Source: Oscillibacter ruminantium GH1 (lineage in GTDB: Bacteria; Bacillota; Clostridia; Oscillospirales; Oscillospiraceae). Taken from it: 64,000 nucleotides of DNA. Each line of letters begins with the position of its first letter. Positions within the stretch are counted from its first letter, which is position 1. The notes beneath the pieces are model-generated. The model made no database searches. It was not told the origin of the DNA and saw nothing but the letters and a program-made list of their open reading frames with translations. The stretch covers positions 1 through 64,000 of the forward strand of contig NZ_DF158898.1 of assembly GCF_000307265.1 (NCBI RefSeq), read 5' to 3'. The position numbers and the translations under genes are program-made. Positions 53,516 to 61,344 of this stretch are shown here, piece by piece.

Positions 53516-53542
53516 ATCTTACAGAAAAGGAGGAACAGAAAC

Positions 53543-54013
53543 ATGGGCATTTTAGCGGGCAAGAAAGTCGTCATCATCGGCGACCGCGACGGCATCCCCG
53601 GTCAGGCCATTGAGGCCTGCGCCAAGAGCGCCGGCGCTGAAGTGGTGTTTTCCTCGACGGAGTGCTTCGTCTGAACGGCCGCTGGTGCAATGGATCTGGA
53701 AAATCAGAAGCGGGTTAAGGAGTTCGCCGAGCAGTATGGCCCCGAGAACGTTGTCGTTCTTCTGGGTGCATCTGAGGGCGAGGCTTCCGGCCTTGCTGCT
53801 GAGACGGTCACCAATGGTGACCCGACTTATGCCGGTCCGTTGACAGGAGTCCAGTTGGGACTCAAGGTTTATCACGTTTGCGAGCCTGAGATCAAGGCGG
53901 AATTCGATGAGGCCGTCTATGACGAGCAGGTCAGCATGATGGAAATGGTTCTGGACGTTGACGACATCGTCAATGAAATGACTGCCATCCGTGAGCAGTA
54001 CTGCAAGTACTAA
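53543..54013 (+). CDS. grdA: Glycine reductase selenoprotein A (in-frame UGA)
   Basis: 156 residues. TGA at 53672-53674 (codon 44) encodes selenocysteine in the hallmark context C-F-V-U-T-A-A-G-A. Selenoprotein A carries the carboxymethyl group from protein B to protein C, releasing acetyl on GrdC/D. ATG at 53543 after AAAAGGAGG. A possible SECIS stem, CCGCT pairing with AGCGG around an inner TCTG/CAGA stem, lies just after the UGA. Confidence 0.97.
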
Positions 54014-54047
54014 ATCTAAAGGGGGGACGTTGTCCCCCCTTTAGATT
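54013..54047 (+). other. Perfect hairpin directly after grdA
   Basis: AATCTAAAGGGGGGAC and its exact complement with a three-base loop, beginning inside the stop codon. There is no T-run. It may cap and protect the grdA message or cause partial termination; both would raise GrdA over GrdC/D. A smaller CAAATCA/TGATTTG hairpin lies at 54119-54135. Confidence 0.7.
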
Positions 54048-54254
54048 CCACTTTTGATCGGTGCGGCTTTGTCTGCTCCGGGTTGTGAAAATTGGATTTT
54101 AAGGCCGAATGGGCGCTCAAATCAGCATGATTTGAAGTGATTTTTGCCCTTTGTGGTGAGAGTCAAGCGCACACATTTTGCTTTTTTAAGGTTGCTGATT
54201 CTCCTTAAAATAACGGAACTTCTATTTTGAAACGCAGAGAGGACGGTATTTTTC

Positions 54255-55796
54255 ATGAAGAGTGTCATCAAAGGCGCGGGCTACATTTTGGTCCATACGC
54301 CCGATATGGTGCTGCGCAACGGCACCACGCAGACCACCGAGCGGATCGTCAATCCCGACAGCGAATACCTCAAGGAGCTGCCCAGTCACCTCCGCAGCTT
54401 TGAACAGGCCCTCTCCTATTGGCCCAATCAGGTGTACATTGGCAACAAAACGCCCGACGAGCTTTCCGCCGTGGAGCAGCCTTGGCACGACAAGGTCTGC
54501 GACGTGAACGCGCGGAACGGCAAGTTCGGACAGATCATGCCGCAGGAGGAATTTTTGCTGCTGATGCAAAGCTGCGACGTGTTTGATCTGGTAAAATTGG
54601 ACAAGGACTTTGTGGCAGCGCACAAGGCGGCTCTTGCCGCCAACCCCCTGATGGACGAGACGATCATGGCCCGGATCAACGACGGTGTGGACGGAGCGGA
54701 AATTGCCCGGCTGGTGAGCGAAGAACACTCCGAGGGCCTTTACGACCACGACAAGCTGGTGGGCTGCGTGAACCGCGCCCATGACATCGACGTGAATCTC
54801 TCTGCCCATGTGATGCACGAAAATTTGGTGTCCAAGGCATCCTCCGTTCTGGCGCTGCTGTCCGCTGTGAAAAATGCGGGCATTGACAAGAACGAAGTGG
54901 AATATGTCATCGACTGCGCGGAGGAGGCCTGCGGCGATATGAACCAGCGGGGCGGCGGCAACTTTGCCAAGTCCGCCGCGGAGATCGCCGGCCTGATGAG
55001 CGCCACCGGCTCGGACTGCCGGGGCTTCTGCGCCGCTCCGGCCCACGCCATGATTGAGGCCGCGGCGTTGGTCGCCTCCGGCGCGTATCAAACCGTGGTG
55101 GTCACCGCTGGCGGCTGCACCGCCAAGCTGGGGATGAACGGCAAGGATCATGTGAAAAAAGGCCTGCCCATTCTGGAGGATATGATCGGCGGCTTTGCTG
55201 TGGTGGTGACCCGGAACGACGGTGTGAACCCCGAAATCAATTTGGACCTGTTGGGCCGCCACTGTGTGGGTACCGGCTCCGCGCCGCAGGCGGTCATTTC
55301 CAGCCTTGTCACCGCGCCTCTGGATCGGGCAGGTCTGAAAATCACCGATATCGACAAATATTCCCCCGAGATGCAGAATCCCGACATCACCAAGCCGGCA
55401 GGCGCGGGCGACGTGCCTCTGGCGAACTATAAGATGATCGCGGCTCTGGCGGTGAAGCGGGGCGAGATTGAGAAGGCTGACCTGATGAAGTTCCCCGTGG
55501 AGCACGGCCTGACCGGCTGGGCGCCCACGCAGGGGCATATCCCCTCCGGTGTGCCCTATATCGGCTTTGCGCGGGAAGACCTGTTGGCGGGCAAGCTGAA
55601 CCGGGTCATGATTGTCGGCAAGGGTTCTTTGTTCCTTGGCCGCATGACGAACCTGTTCGACGGCGTGTCCTTCGTCATCCAAAAGAACTCCGGTGAGGAA
55701 ACCGCTGCGGGTGGCGTCAGCGAGGAGCAGGTTAAGAGCCTGATCGCCAAGGCCATGAAGGAGTTTGCGGCAACCCTGCTGGCGCAGACGGATTGA
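54255..55796 (+). CDS. grdC: Glycine reductase component C, beta subunit
   Basis: 513 residues, FabH-like. With GrdD it forms protein C, which takes the carboxymethyl-selenoether from protein A, makes an acetyl-thioester and releases acetyl phosphate. Recognisable from M-x-K-G-A-G-Y-I-L-V-H-T-P-D near the start, the C-A-A-P-A-H-A-M-I-E-A-A-A-L-V-A-S-G region at about 257 and the G-W-A-P-T-Q-G-H-I-P-S-G-V-P segment. Confidence 0.94.
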   Translation: MKSVIKGAGYILVHTPDMVLRNGTTQTTERIVNPDSEYLKELPSHLRSFEQALSYWPNQVYIGNKTPDELSAVEQPWHDKVCDVNARNGKFGQIMPQEEFLLLMQSCDVFDLVKLDKDFVAAHKAALAANPLMDETIMARINDGVDGAEIARLVSEEHSEGLYDHDKLVGCVNRAHDIDVNLSAHVMHENLVSKASSVLALLSAVKNAGIDKNEVEYVIDCAEEACGDMNQRGGGNFAKSAAEIAGLMSATGSDCRGFCAAPAHAMIEAAALVASGAYQTVVVTAGGCTAKLGMNGKDHVKKGLPILEDMIGGFAVVVTRNDGVNPEINLDLLGRHCVGTGSAPQAVISSLVTAPLDRAGLKITDIDKYSPEMQNPDITKPAGAGDVPLANYKMIAALAVKRGEIEKADLMKFPVEHGLTGWAPTQGHIPSGVPYIGFAREDLLAGKLNRVMIVGKGSLFLGRMTNLFDGVSFVIQKNSGEETAAGGVSEEQVKSLIAKAMKEFAATLLAQTD

Positions 55797-55808
55797 GCGA
55801 GGTGCAGC

Positions 55809-56960
55809 ATGAGTAATCTGGAAAAAACCATTGCCAAGACGTTTTTGGAGATGGCAGAGGGCCTTGAAAACGGGTCCTATGGCGTTCGCCCCAAAATCGC
55901 GCTGACCGGCATGGGCAGTGAGCATGGGGAGGAAAACGCCATGGCCGCCGCCCAAATGGCGGCGAAGCGGGGCGTGGACGTGTACTATATCGGTACGCTG
56001 GAAGCCCCCGGTGTCACCACGATTCATGTCTCTGACGACGAAGAGGGCCACAAAAAGATGGAGCAGATGGTGGACGCCCACGAGGTGGACGGTGCGGTGA
56101 CCATGCATTTCCCGTTTCCCATCGGCGTGTCCACCGTGGGTCGGGCGGTGACTCCGGCGCAGGGGCGCGAAATGTTCATCGCTAACACCACCGGCACCTC
56201 CAGCGCTGACCGCATTGAGGGCATGATTAAAAACGCGGTGTACGGCATCATTGCTGCCAAGGCCAGCGGCGTTCAGAACCCCACCGTAGGCATTTTGAAT
56301 GTGGACGGCGCGCGGCAGACGGAAATGGCGCTCAAGCAGCTTCAGGAGGGCGGCTATGACTTCCAGTTCGCCCAGTCCTCCCGGGCGGACGGCGGCGCGG
56401 TGCTCCGGGGAAACGATGTGCTGCAAGGCACGCCGGACATTCTGGTAACGGATTCCCTGACGGGCAACGTGCTCATTAAAATGCTCTCCGCCTTTACCAC
56501 CGGCGGCAGCTTTGAAGCCACAGGGTATGGCTACGGCCCCGGCATCGGCAAGGGCTACGAAAAGCTAATCCTCATCATCTCCCGAGCCTCTGGCGCGCCG
56601 CTGATCGCAAACGCGCTGGAATATGCTGCCCAGCTGGTGCGGGGGAAGGTGTTCCAAGTGGCGGAGCAGGAATTTGCCAAGGCGGAAAAGGCGGGACTAA
56701 ACAAGATTTTAGAGGCCCGCAAAGCCGCCGCAAAATCTGCCGATGCGGGGGAGACTGTGAAAGCCCCGCCCTCCGAACCGGTTACCGCCAGTATCCCCGG
56801 CATCGAGGTCATGGATCTGGAGGATGCGGTGCAGGCGCTGTGGAAGGTAGGCATCTATGCCGAAAGCGGCATGGGCTGCACCGGCCCGCTGGTGATGATG
56901 AGCGAGGCCAACCACGAAAAAGCCTTGGAAATCTTGAAAAAGGCCGGATACGTGGGCTGA
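55809..56960 (+). CDS. grdD: Glycine reductase component C, alpha subunit
   Basis: 383 residues, PlsX-like. The Cys that carries the acetyl-thioester lies at about 357 (E-S-G-M-G-C-T-G-P), close to the Cys359 described in other GrdD. The G-S-E-H-G-E-E-N and V-T-M-H-F-P-F-P-I-G-V-S-T-V motifs are conserved. It follows grdC by 12 bases. Confidence 0.94.
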   Translation: MSNLEKTIAKTFLEMAEGLENGSYGVRPKIALTGMGSEHGEENAMAAAQMAAKRGVDVYYIGTLEAPGVTTIHVSDDEEGHKKMEQMVDAHEVDGAVTMHFPFPIGVSTVGRAVTPAQGREMFIANTTGTSSADRIEGMIKNAVYGIIAAKASGVQNPTVGILNVDGARQTEMALKQLQEGGYDFQFAQSSRADGGAVLRGNDVLQGTPDILVTDSLTGNVLIKMLSAFTTGGSFEATGYGYGPGIGKGYEKLILIISRASGAPLIANALEYAAQLVRGKVFQVAEQEFAKAEKAGLNKILEARKAAAKSADAGETVKAPPSEPVTASIPGIEVMDLEDAVQALWKVGIYAESGMGCTGPLVMMSEANHEKALEILKKAGYVG

Positions 56961-56974
56961 GGAGGTTTTGCGTG

Positions 56975-57268
56975 ATGAAAGTCAACGACGTGATCCAAAA
57001 GTGCGAAAAGGACCTGACGTGGGAGGATTTGGTGGATCTGGTGGCCAATCATAACCGGCAGGTGGACTTGCTGTTTGCAGAAAAGCAGACCGACGAAGAC
57101 GGTTACCTGAGCTGGGATGCGGAGAACTGGACCTCAGTGGATGGCAAGCGGTTTATCCGCAGCTATTCGCTGGAGGGACGGACGTTGTCCGACTTCTCCG
57201 GGTACAACAAGTACGACATGAAGGGCTATTTTAAGCCCGAAACGGCAAAGGAAATCCGGCTGAACTGA
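56975..57268 (+). CDS. Small conserved-looking gene at the end of the glycine reductase operon (unknown)
   Basis: 97 residues. It starts 14 bases after grdD with GGAGG and lies before the operon terminator, so it is cotranscribed. The protein is acidic, with K-V-N-D-V-I-Q-K-C-E-K-D-L-T-W-E-D-L-V-D-L and D-E-D-G-Y-L-S-W-D-A-E-N-W; no Cys pair, no signal, no helix. A GTG one codon earlier is an alternative start. I recognise no family. Confidence 0.65.
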   Translation: MKVNDVIQKCEKDLTWEDLVDLVANHNRQVDLLFAEKQTDEDGYLSWDAENWTSVDGKRFIRSYSLEGRTLSDFSGYNKYDMKGYFKPETAKEIRLN

Positions 57269-57273
57269 AAAGC

Positions 57274-57311
57274 GGGCCGCCGAAAAAGCCAACATATTTT
57301 TTCGGCGGCCC
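57274..57311 (+). terminator. Terminator of the glycine reductase operon
   Basis: GGGCCGCCGAAAAA pairs with TTTTTTCGGCGGCCC and is followed by TTT, with another T run 10 bases on. Confidence 0.85.
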
Positions 57312-57403
57312 TTTCGCGCTTTTTTTTGTGGCGCGAAGGGGAAGGCTGCTGTCACAGGCAAAGGCGTGGGGTTCGGCGGCGGAAAACGGCAAAGGAGACA
57401 TAC

Positions 57404-57432
57404 TTTACAATCCAACAGGGATGTGATATGAT
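57404..57432 (+). promoter_or_regulatory. Promoter of the SdpI-like gene
   Basis: TTTACA (57404-57409), 17-base spacer, TATGAT (57427-57432), 55 bases before the start. Confidence 0.65.
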
Positions 57433-57486
57433 GCACCCATTGCAATTTGCGGCCCACCGGGCCTTGAAGGAGGAACTATTTCCACC

Positions 57487-58212
57487 ATGAGCAATAAGAA
57501 GAATCAAAAGTCTGCCGCGGAGCGGGAGGCGGAGATTGCGGGTGCGAAGATTTTTGGTAAGCAGGTATCGAAAGAAAAAGGACGAGCACTGCTGACCGTG
57601 ACGCTGATCGCCTGTGCGCTGCCCATGATTTTAGGCGCGCGGTTGTGGAGCGAAATTCCGGAGGTTGTACCCAGCGGACTGATCGGCAGCAACGGTCAGG
57701 ACGACTCCATTCCCCGCTGGGTGGTAGCTTTTGGCCTTCCGGGCTTCATGTGCCTGATGGATCTGATTGCCCACGGGCAGCTCATGGCCAACCAAAAGCG
57801 TATGACGATTCCCAAGCCTGCGGTTCGGCTGATGGGCAGATGGGGATTTTCTCTGATTTCTGTTCTCTTTTGCAGCGGCATGATTCTGCAGTCTTCCAGC
57901 GGGGATTTGACGCTGCCCTTTGTCACGCCCTGCGTCTTGGGCCTGCTTTTGATGATGCTGGGCGGTCATATGTGGGACTGCCCTCGGGACGCCCGAATCG
58001 CCCTTCGATTTTCCTCTACGGAGCACAACGACACCGCTTGGAAAGCCGTTCATCTGTTTGCCAGCCGTGTCTGGATGGCGGCGGGGCTTTTGGTGATTGG
58101 GGGAGTCATGGTGACCTCGACTTCCACCGTGTTTACCGCTGTGTTGATTGTGGCGGCATTGCTGGCCCCGATGGCCTATGCCGCACGGTACGCAAACAGG
58201 GGCCAACTGTAA
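57487..58212 (+). CDS. SdpI/DUF1648-family membrane protein
   Basis: 241 residues with about six membrane helices and a charged cytoplasmic N-terminus of 35 residues. I-P-R-W-V-V-A-F-G-L-P and the N-D-T-A-W-K-A-V-H-L-F-A-S-R-V-W segment resemble SdpI (the latter) and DUF1648 proteins. SdpI gives immunity to the SdpC toxin in Bacillus; many homologues have no known toxin. Transport or immunity role is open. Confidence 0.68.
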   Translation: MSNKKNQKSAAEREAEIAGAKIFGKQVSKEKGRALLTVTLIACALPMILGARLWSEIPEVVPSGLIGSNGQDDSIPRWVVAFGLPGFMCLMDLIAHGQLMANQKRMTIPKPAVRLMGRWGFSLISVLFCSGMILQSSSGDLTLPFVTPCVLGLLLMMLGGHMWDCPRDARIALRFSSTEHNDTAWKAVHLFASRVWMAAGLLVIGGVMVTSTSTVFTAVLIVAALLAPMAYAARYANRGQL

Positions 58213-58294
58213 GGCGTTTCCACCGGAACGGTGTTTTCTGCGGGGTCCTGTCTGCTCTTGGCTTCAACCCTACGCAAAAGTTAAGGAAAGACTG

Positions 58295-58324
58295 AATCGC
58301 CGTCCAAAAGGACGGCGATTTTAA
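58295..58324. terminator. Terminator between the SdpI-like and GntR genes
   Basis: AATCGCCGTCC-AAAA-GGACGGCGATT with TTTT on the plus side. Confidence 0.8.
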
Positions 58325-58378
58325 TGCCTATTTGACGAGAATTCCAAAAAAACGCCGTTTTTTTTACATGTGGATTTC

Positions 58379-58418
58379 TTGACGCTTAAAATGTACAATG
58401 GTATCATGGTATTACCAA
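58379..58418 (+). promoter_or_regulatory. Autoregulated promoter of the PdhR-like gene
   Basis: TTGACG (58379-58384), 17-base spacer, TATCAT (58402-58407). The palindrome TGGTATTACCA (58407-58417) begins at the last base of the -10 box and matches the TGGT-N3-ACCA operators of FadR/PdhR-type regulators. Confidence 0.7.
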
Positions 58419-58435
58419 ACAAGGGAGGCACAGCT

Positions 58436-59134
58436 ATGCAGCTGGAAAAAATTCAATACGCGTCACCCAAGATCCCGGAACTTGTTATGCAGGCGCTGAT
58501 CGCTGCCATTGACAGCAATCAGATCCGGGTGGGTGAGGAGTTGCCCTCGGAGCGCGATTTGGCGGAAACTCTTGGCGTGGGCCGCGGCTCGCTTCGAGAG
58601 TGCTTCGCCATTTTGGAGTTCTTGGGTGCGATAGAGAACCGAGGAAACCGAAAGGTGGTCATGCGGGATGCAGATTACATCCAAAAGGCCATCTCTTTTG
58701 TCCGCGCGTCCAATCAGCCGGACATTCAGCAGGATTTTAACGAATTTCGTTTGGTCAACGAAGTGGCCATCGTGGGGCTGGCTTGCCAGCGGGCCACGGC
58801 GGAGGACCTCGCCTCCATTTATCAGGCGATTGAGCATTTGGAGGCCCAGCCGGACGACTATATGGCCGACGTGGAGTTCCACGATGCGCTGGCAGTGGCC
58901 AGCCACAACGTGATGCTGGCCGCGACGATTCACTTGACCAATAGTATGATCGCCGACATTCGGCGGCGGCTTTTTACACTGGGTTCGCATGAGTATCAGC
59001 AGCGGACGCAGGCGTCCCACCGCGCAATTTATGAGGCGGTGATGGCGCGGAACGCGGAGCTGGCGAAGCGGGAAATGGAGCTTCATCTGGCCATTGTTTC
59101 AGAATTCACGGAAAAATATCCGGATCGGGATTGA
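58436..59134 (+). CDS. GntR-family (FadR/PdhR-like) transcriptional regulator
   Basis: 232 residues. A GntR winged helix (E-L-P-S-E-R-D-L-A-E-T-L-G-V-G-R-G-S-L-R-E) is followed by an all-helical FCD effector domain (about 95-220) with metal-site His residues (V-E-F-H-D-A-L; S-H-R-A-I-Y-E-A-V). ATG at 58436 after AAGGGAGG; an upstream in-frame ATG lies on its promoter and is rejected. Operators at its promoter and before the next operon suggest it controls both. Confidence 0.88.
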   Translation: MQLEKIQYASPKIPELVMQALIAAIDSNQIRVGEELPSERDLAETLGVGRGSLRECFAILEFLGAIENRGNRKVVMRDADYIQKAISFVRASNQPDIQQDFNEFRLVNEVAIVGLACQRATAEDLASIYQAIEHLEAQPDDYMADVEFHDALAVASHNVMLAATIHLTNSMIADIRRRLFTLGSHEYQQRTQASHRAIYEAVMARNAELAKREMELHLAIVSEFTEKYPDRD

Positions 59135-59206
59135 AAAAAGTGAACCTTTTGTTAACTTTGTAAATAAATCGACATAAAATTTGGCATTCGCTCCGCATGT
59201 CTGAAC

Positions 59207-59235
59207 TTGACTACTGCGGAGCGAAATGTTATGGT
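59207..59235 (+). promoter_or_regulatory. Promoter of the lplA-E1-E2 operon
   Basis: TTGACT (59207-59212), 17-base spacer, TATGGT (59230-59235). An alternative -10-like TACTAT lies nearby at about 59238. Confidence 0.5.
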
Positions 59236-59250
59236 GATACTATAAGTTAT

Positions 59251-59263
59251 TTGGTATGACCAA
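59251..59263 (+). promoter_or_regulatory. PdhR-like operator 1
   Basis: Perfect palindrome TTGGTATGACCAA downstream of the likely transcription start, identical in form to PdhR sites (TTGGT-N3-ACCAA). A bound repressor would block elongation or initiation. Confidence 0.75.
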
Positions 59264-59289
59264 CATACCATTATACCGTCGGCCGGTAA

Positions 59290-59302
59290 TTGGTCCTACC
59301 AA
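59290..59302 (+). promoter_or_regulatory. PdhR-like operator 2
   Basis: TTGGTCCTACCAA, a second palindrome with the same arms, centred 39 bases after operator 1 and 18 bases before the lplA start. Confidence 0.72.
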
Positions 59303-59320
59303 AAATGCAACAAGGAGCGT

Positions 59321-60328
59321 GTGTTCATTATTAGCAGTCTGACCAATTATTTAGAAACGGGATCACAAGACCCCTGCTATAATTTGGCGTTTGAAGAAAC
59401 GGTGCTGGCTCGCAGAACGCAGGGCGACTACCTGCTTTTGTGGCAGAACGACAATACCATCGTCATTGGCCAGAACCAAAACGCTGAAGCGGAGATCAAC
59501 CGCACTTTTGTGGAGGGGCATCACATTCATGTGGTTCGCCGCACCACCGGCGGCGGCGCAGTGTATCACGATCTGGGTAATCTGAACTATTCGTTTATCA
59601 CCGACGCCGGGAATGCCGAGCGTTTGACCATGGAGCGGTTCACAAAACCGATTGTAGAAGCGCTGAAGGGCTTGGGCCTGAATGCGGAGGCCTCCGGCCG
59701 GAACGACATTTTGGTGGAGGGCCGCAAGGTTTCCGGAACTGCCCAGCGGCTGATGAAGGGCCGCATCCTCCATCACGGTACGCTGTTGTTCGATGCAAAT
59801 CCCGGTATGGTGGCCGGAGCACTGAATGCGGACCCGGCAAAATTCCAGTCCAAGGGTGCAAAGTCCGTTCGGAGCCGGATTGGGAACATCCGAGAGTTCC
59901 TGCCCGAAAAAATGAGCATGACGGACTTTTGGAACTATTTGAAAACGGCGCTGGCGGGCGGCGGTCTGGTCCCCGATGCGCTGACGACTGAGGAATTGGC
60001 TGCTGTGGAGACGCTGAAGCGCACCAAGTACGACACTTGGGAGTGGAATTTCGGGCGCTCTCCTCATTACGATTTCACCGATAAGCGTCGGTTTGAGGGT
60101 GGAACCTTAGAGCCGCAGATCGCGGTGGAAAAGGGCCATATTTCCAACATTGTGTTTTACGGCGATTTCCTTTCTGTCTGCCCGCTGGACGAGCTGACGG
60201 AAGCGCTGAAGGGCTGTGCTTTTCGGCGGGAGGACGCGGCGGCAGTGTTGGACCGTTTCCCGCTGGCGGAACTGTTTGGCGGAATTCAGAGAGACGAGAT
60301 TTTGGACACGATGTTTCGCGCGGAATAA
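59321..60328 (+). CDS. lplA: Lipoate-protein ligase
   Basis: 335 residues. It attaches lipoate to lipoyl domains using ATP. The N-terminal domain has the lipoate-binding loop R-R-T-T-G-G-G-A-V-Y-H-D and the F-E-E-T start region; the smaller C-terminal domain (about 250-335) is complete. GTG at 59321 follows AAGGAG. It precedes genes for a dehydrogenase complex, but the E2 in this operon lacks a lipoyl domain. Confidence 0.93.
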   Translation: MFIISSLTNYLETGSQDPCYNLAFEETVLARRTQGDYLLLWQNDNTIVIGQNQNAEAEINRTFVEGHHIHVVRRTTGGGAVYHDLGNLNYSFITDAGNAERLTMERFTKPIVEALKGLGLNAEASGRNDILVEGRKVSGTAQRLMKGRILHHGTLLFDANPGMVAGALNADPAKFQSKGAKSVRSRIGNIREFLPEKMSMTDFWNYLKTALAGGGLVPDALTTEELAAVETLKRTKYDTWEWNFGRSPHYDFTDKRRFEGGTLEPQIAVEKGHISNIVFYGDFLSVCPLDELTEALKGCAFRREDAAAVLDRFPLAELFGGIQRDEILDTMFRAE

Positions 60329-60345
60329 GAGAAAGGGGCAGTCCA

Positions 60346-61344
60346 GTGAAAACAGCAGAAACGCTCTGCGGAGCGGACTGGTACCGTGAAGCCTACCGGC
60401 GCATGGCACTGATCCGGGGCTTTGAAACGAAGGCCGCCGAGTGCTTTACCCGCAGTGAGCTGGCGGGTAATATTCACCTGTATATGGGCCAAGAGGCCAG
60501 CGGCGTGGGCGCATGCCTTGCGCTGAAGGAGTCGGACTATATCACTTCCACACATCGGGGACACGGACACTGTCTGGCAAAGGGCGCCAGCACGGACCGG
60601 TCCATGGCGGAGCTGTTTGGCAAGGAAACCGGCTATTGCAGAGGCCGGGGCGGGTCCATGCATATTGTGGACGTGAACCGGGGGATTCTGGGCGCCAACG
60701 GCATTGTGGGAGCGGGTATCCCGCTGGCGGCGGGCAGCGCGCTGGTGTCAAAGATCAAGGGAGACGGCGCGGTGACCATGGCGTTTTTCGGTGATGGAGC
60801 CTCCAACCAAGGGACTTTTCACGAGACGCTGAACATGGCGGCAGCATGGAAGCTGCCCATGGTTTTCCTGCTTGAAAACAACCATTACGGAGTCTCCACG
60901 GAGATTCACCGTATCACTAATACCGACCGTCTCGCGGGCCGGGCGGATGCCTACGGCATCCCCGGCGTCACCGTGGACGGTACGGATGTCGAAGCAGTTT
61001 TCCACACCGTCGCCGGGGCGGTGGAACGCGCCCGTTCCGGCGACGGACCCTCTCTCATTGAGACGATGGTCTATCGGTATCAGGGCCACTACTGCGGTGA
61101 TCCCGCCGCCTATCGGCCTAAAGAATATCTGGAAGAGGGAAAGTCCAAGGACCCCATTGACAAGGCGCGTGCCCGGCTTTTGGAGCTGGGTGTGCAGGAC
61201 GAGGAGATCGAAGCCATTGACCGCAGTGTGTCGGCGGAGATCGAGGGGGCCTATCAGTTTGCAAAGAATTCACCCGATCCGGATCCCAAAGCGGTGATCG
61301 AGGACGTTTACTCCTCTGACAACGAAAGGAGCGTGCTGCGATGA
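60346..61344 (+). CDS. 2-oxoacid (pyruvate/acetoin) dehydrogenase E1 component, alpha subunit
   Basis: 332 residues. The thiamine diphosphate and Mg2+ motif is G-D-G-A-S-N-Q-G-T-F-H-E (from about 149) ending in E-N-N. S-T-H-R-G-H-G-H and G-R-G-G-S-M-H near 70-105 match AcoA/PdhA E1 alpha subunits. It overlaps the beta-subunit gene by four bases. Whether pyruvate, acetoin or branched-chain acids are used cannot be told from the sequence. Confidence 0.92.
   Translation: MKTAETLCGADWYREAYRRMALIRGFETKAAECFTRSELAGNIHLYMGQEASGVGACLALKESDYITSTHRGHGHCLAKGASTDRSMAELFGKETGYCRGRGGSMHIVDVNRGILGANGIVGAGIPLAAGSALVSKIKGDGAVTMAFFGDGASNQGTFHETLNMAAAWKLPMVFLLENNHYGVSTEIHRITNTDRLAGRADAYGIPGVTVDGTDVEAVFHTVAGAVERARSGDGPSLIETMVYRYQGHYCGDPAAYRPKEYLEEGKSKDPIDKARARLLELGVQDEEIEAIDRSVSAEIEGAYQFAKNSPDPDPKAVIEDVYSSDNERSVLR

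Noticed and set aside
53690-54013. Short gene starting at an internal ATG after the grdA TGA
   Set aside because: The upstream 43 codons with a ribosome site and the C-F-V-U-T-A-A-G context show one selenoprotein A gene.
54222-56426. 734-codon open frame on the minus strand
   Set aside because: It lies entirely antisense to grdC and grdD, is rich in His, Gln and Arg as expected for a shadow frame, and has no family features.
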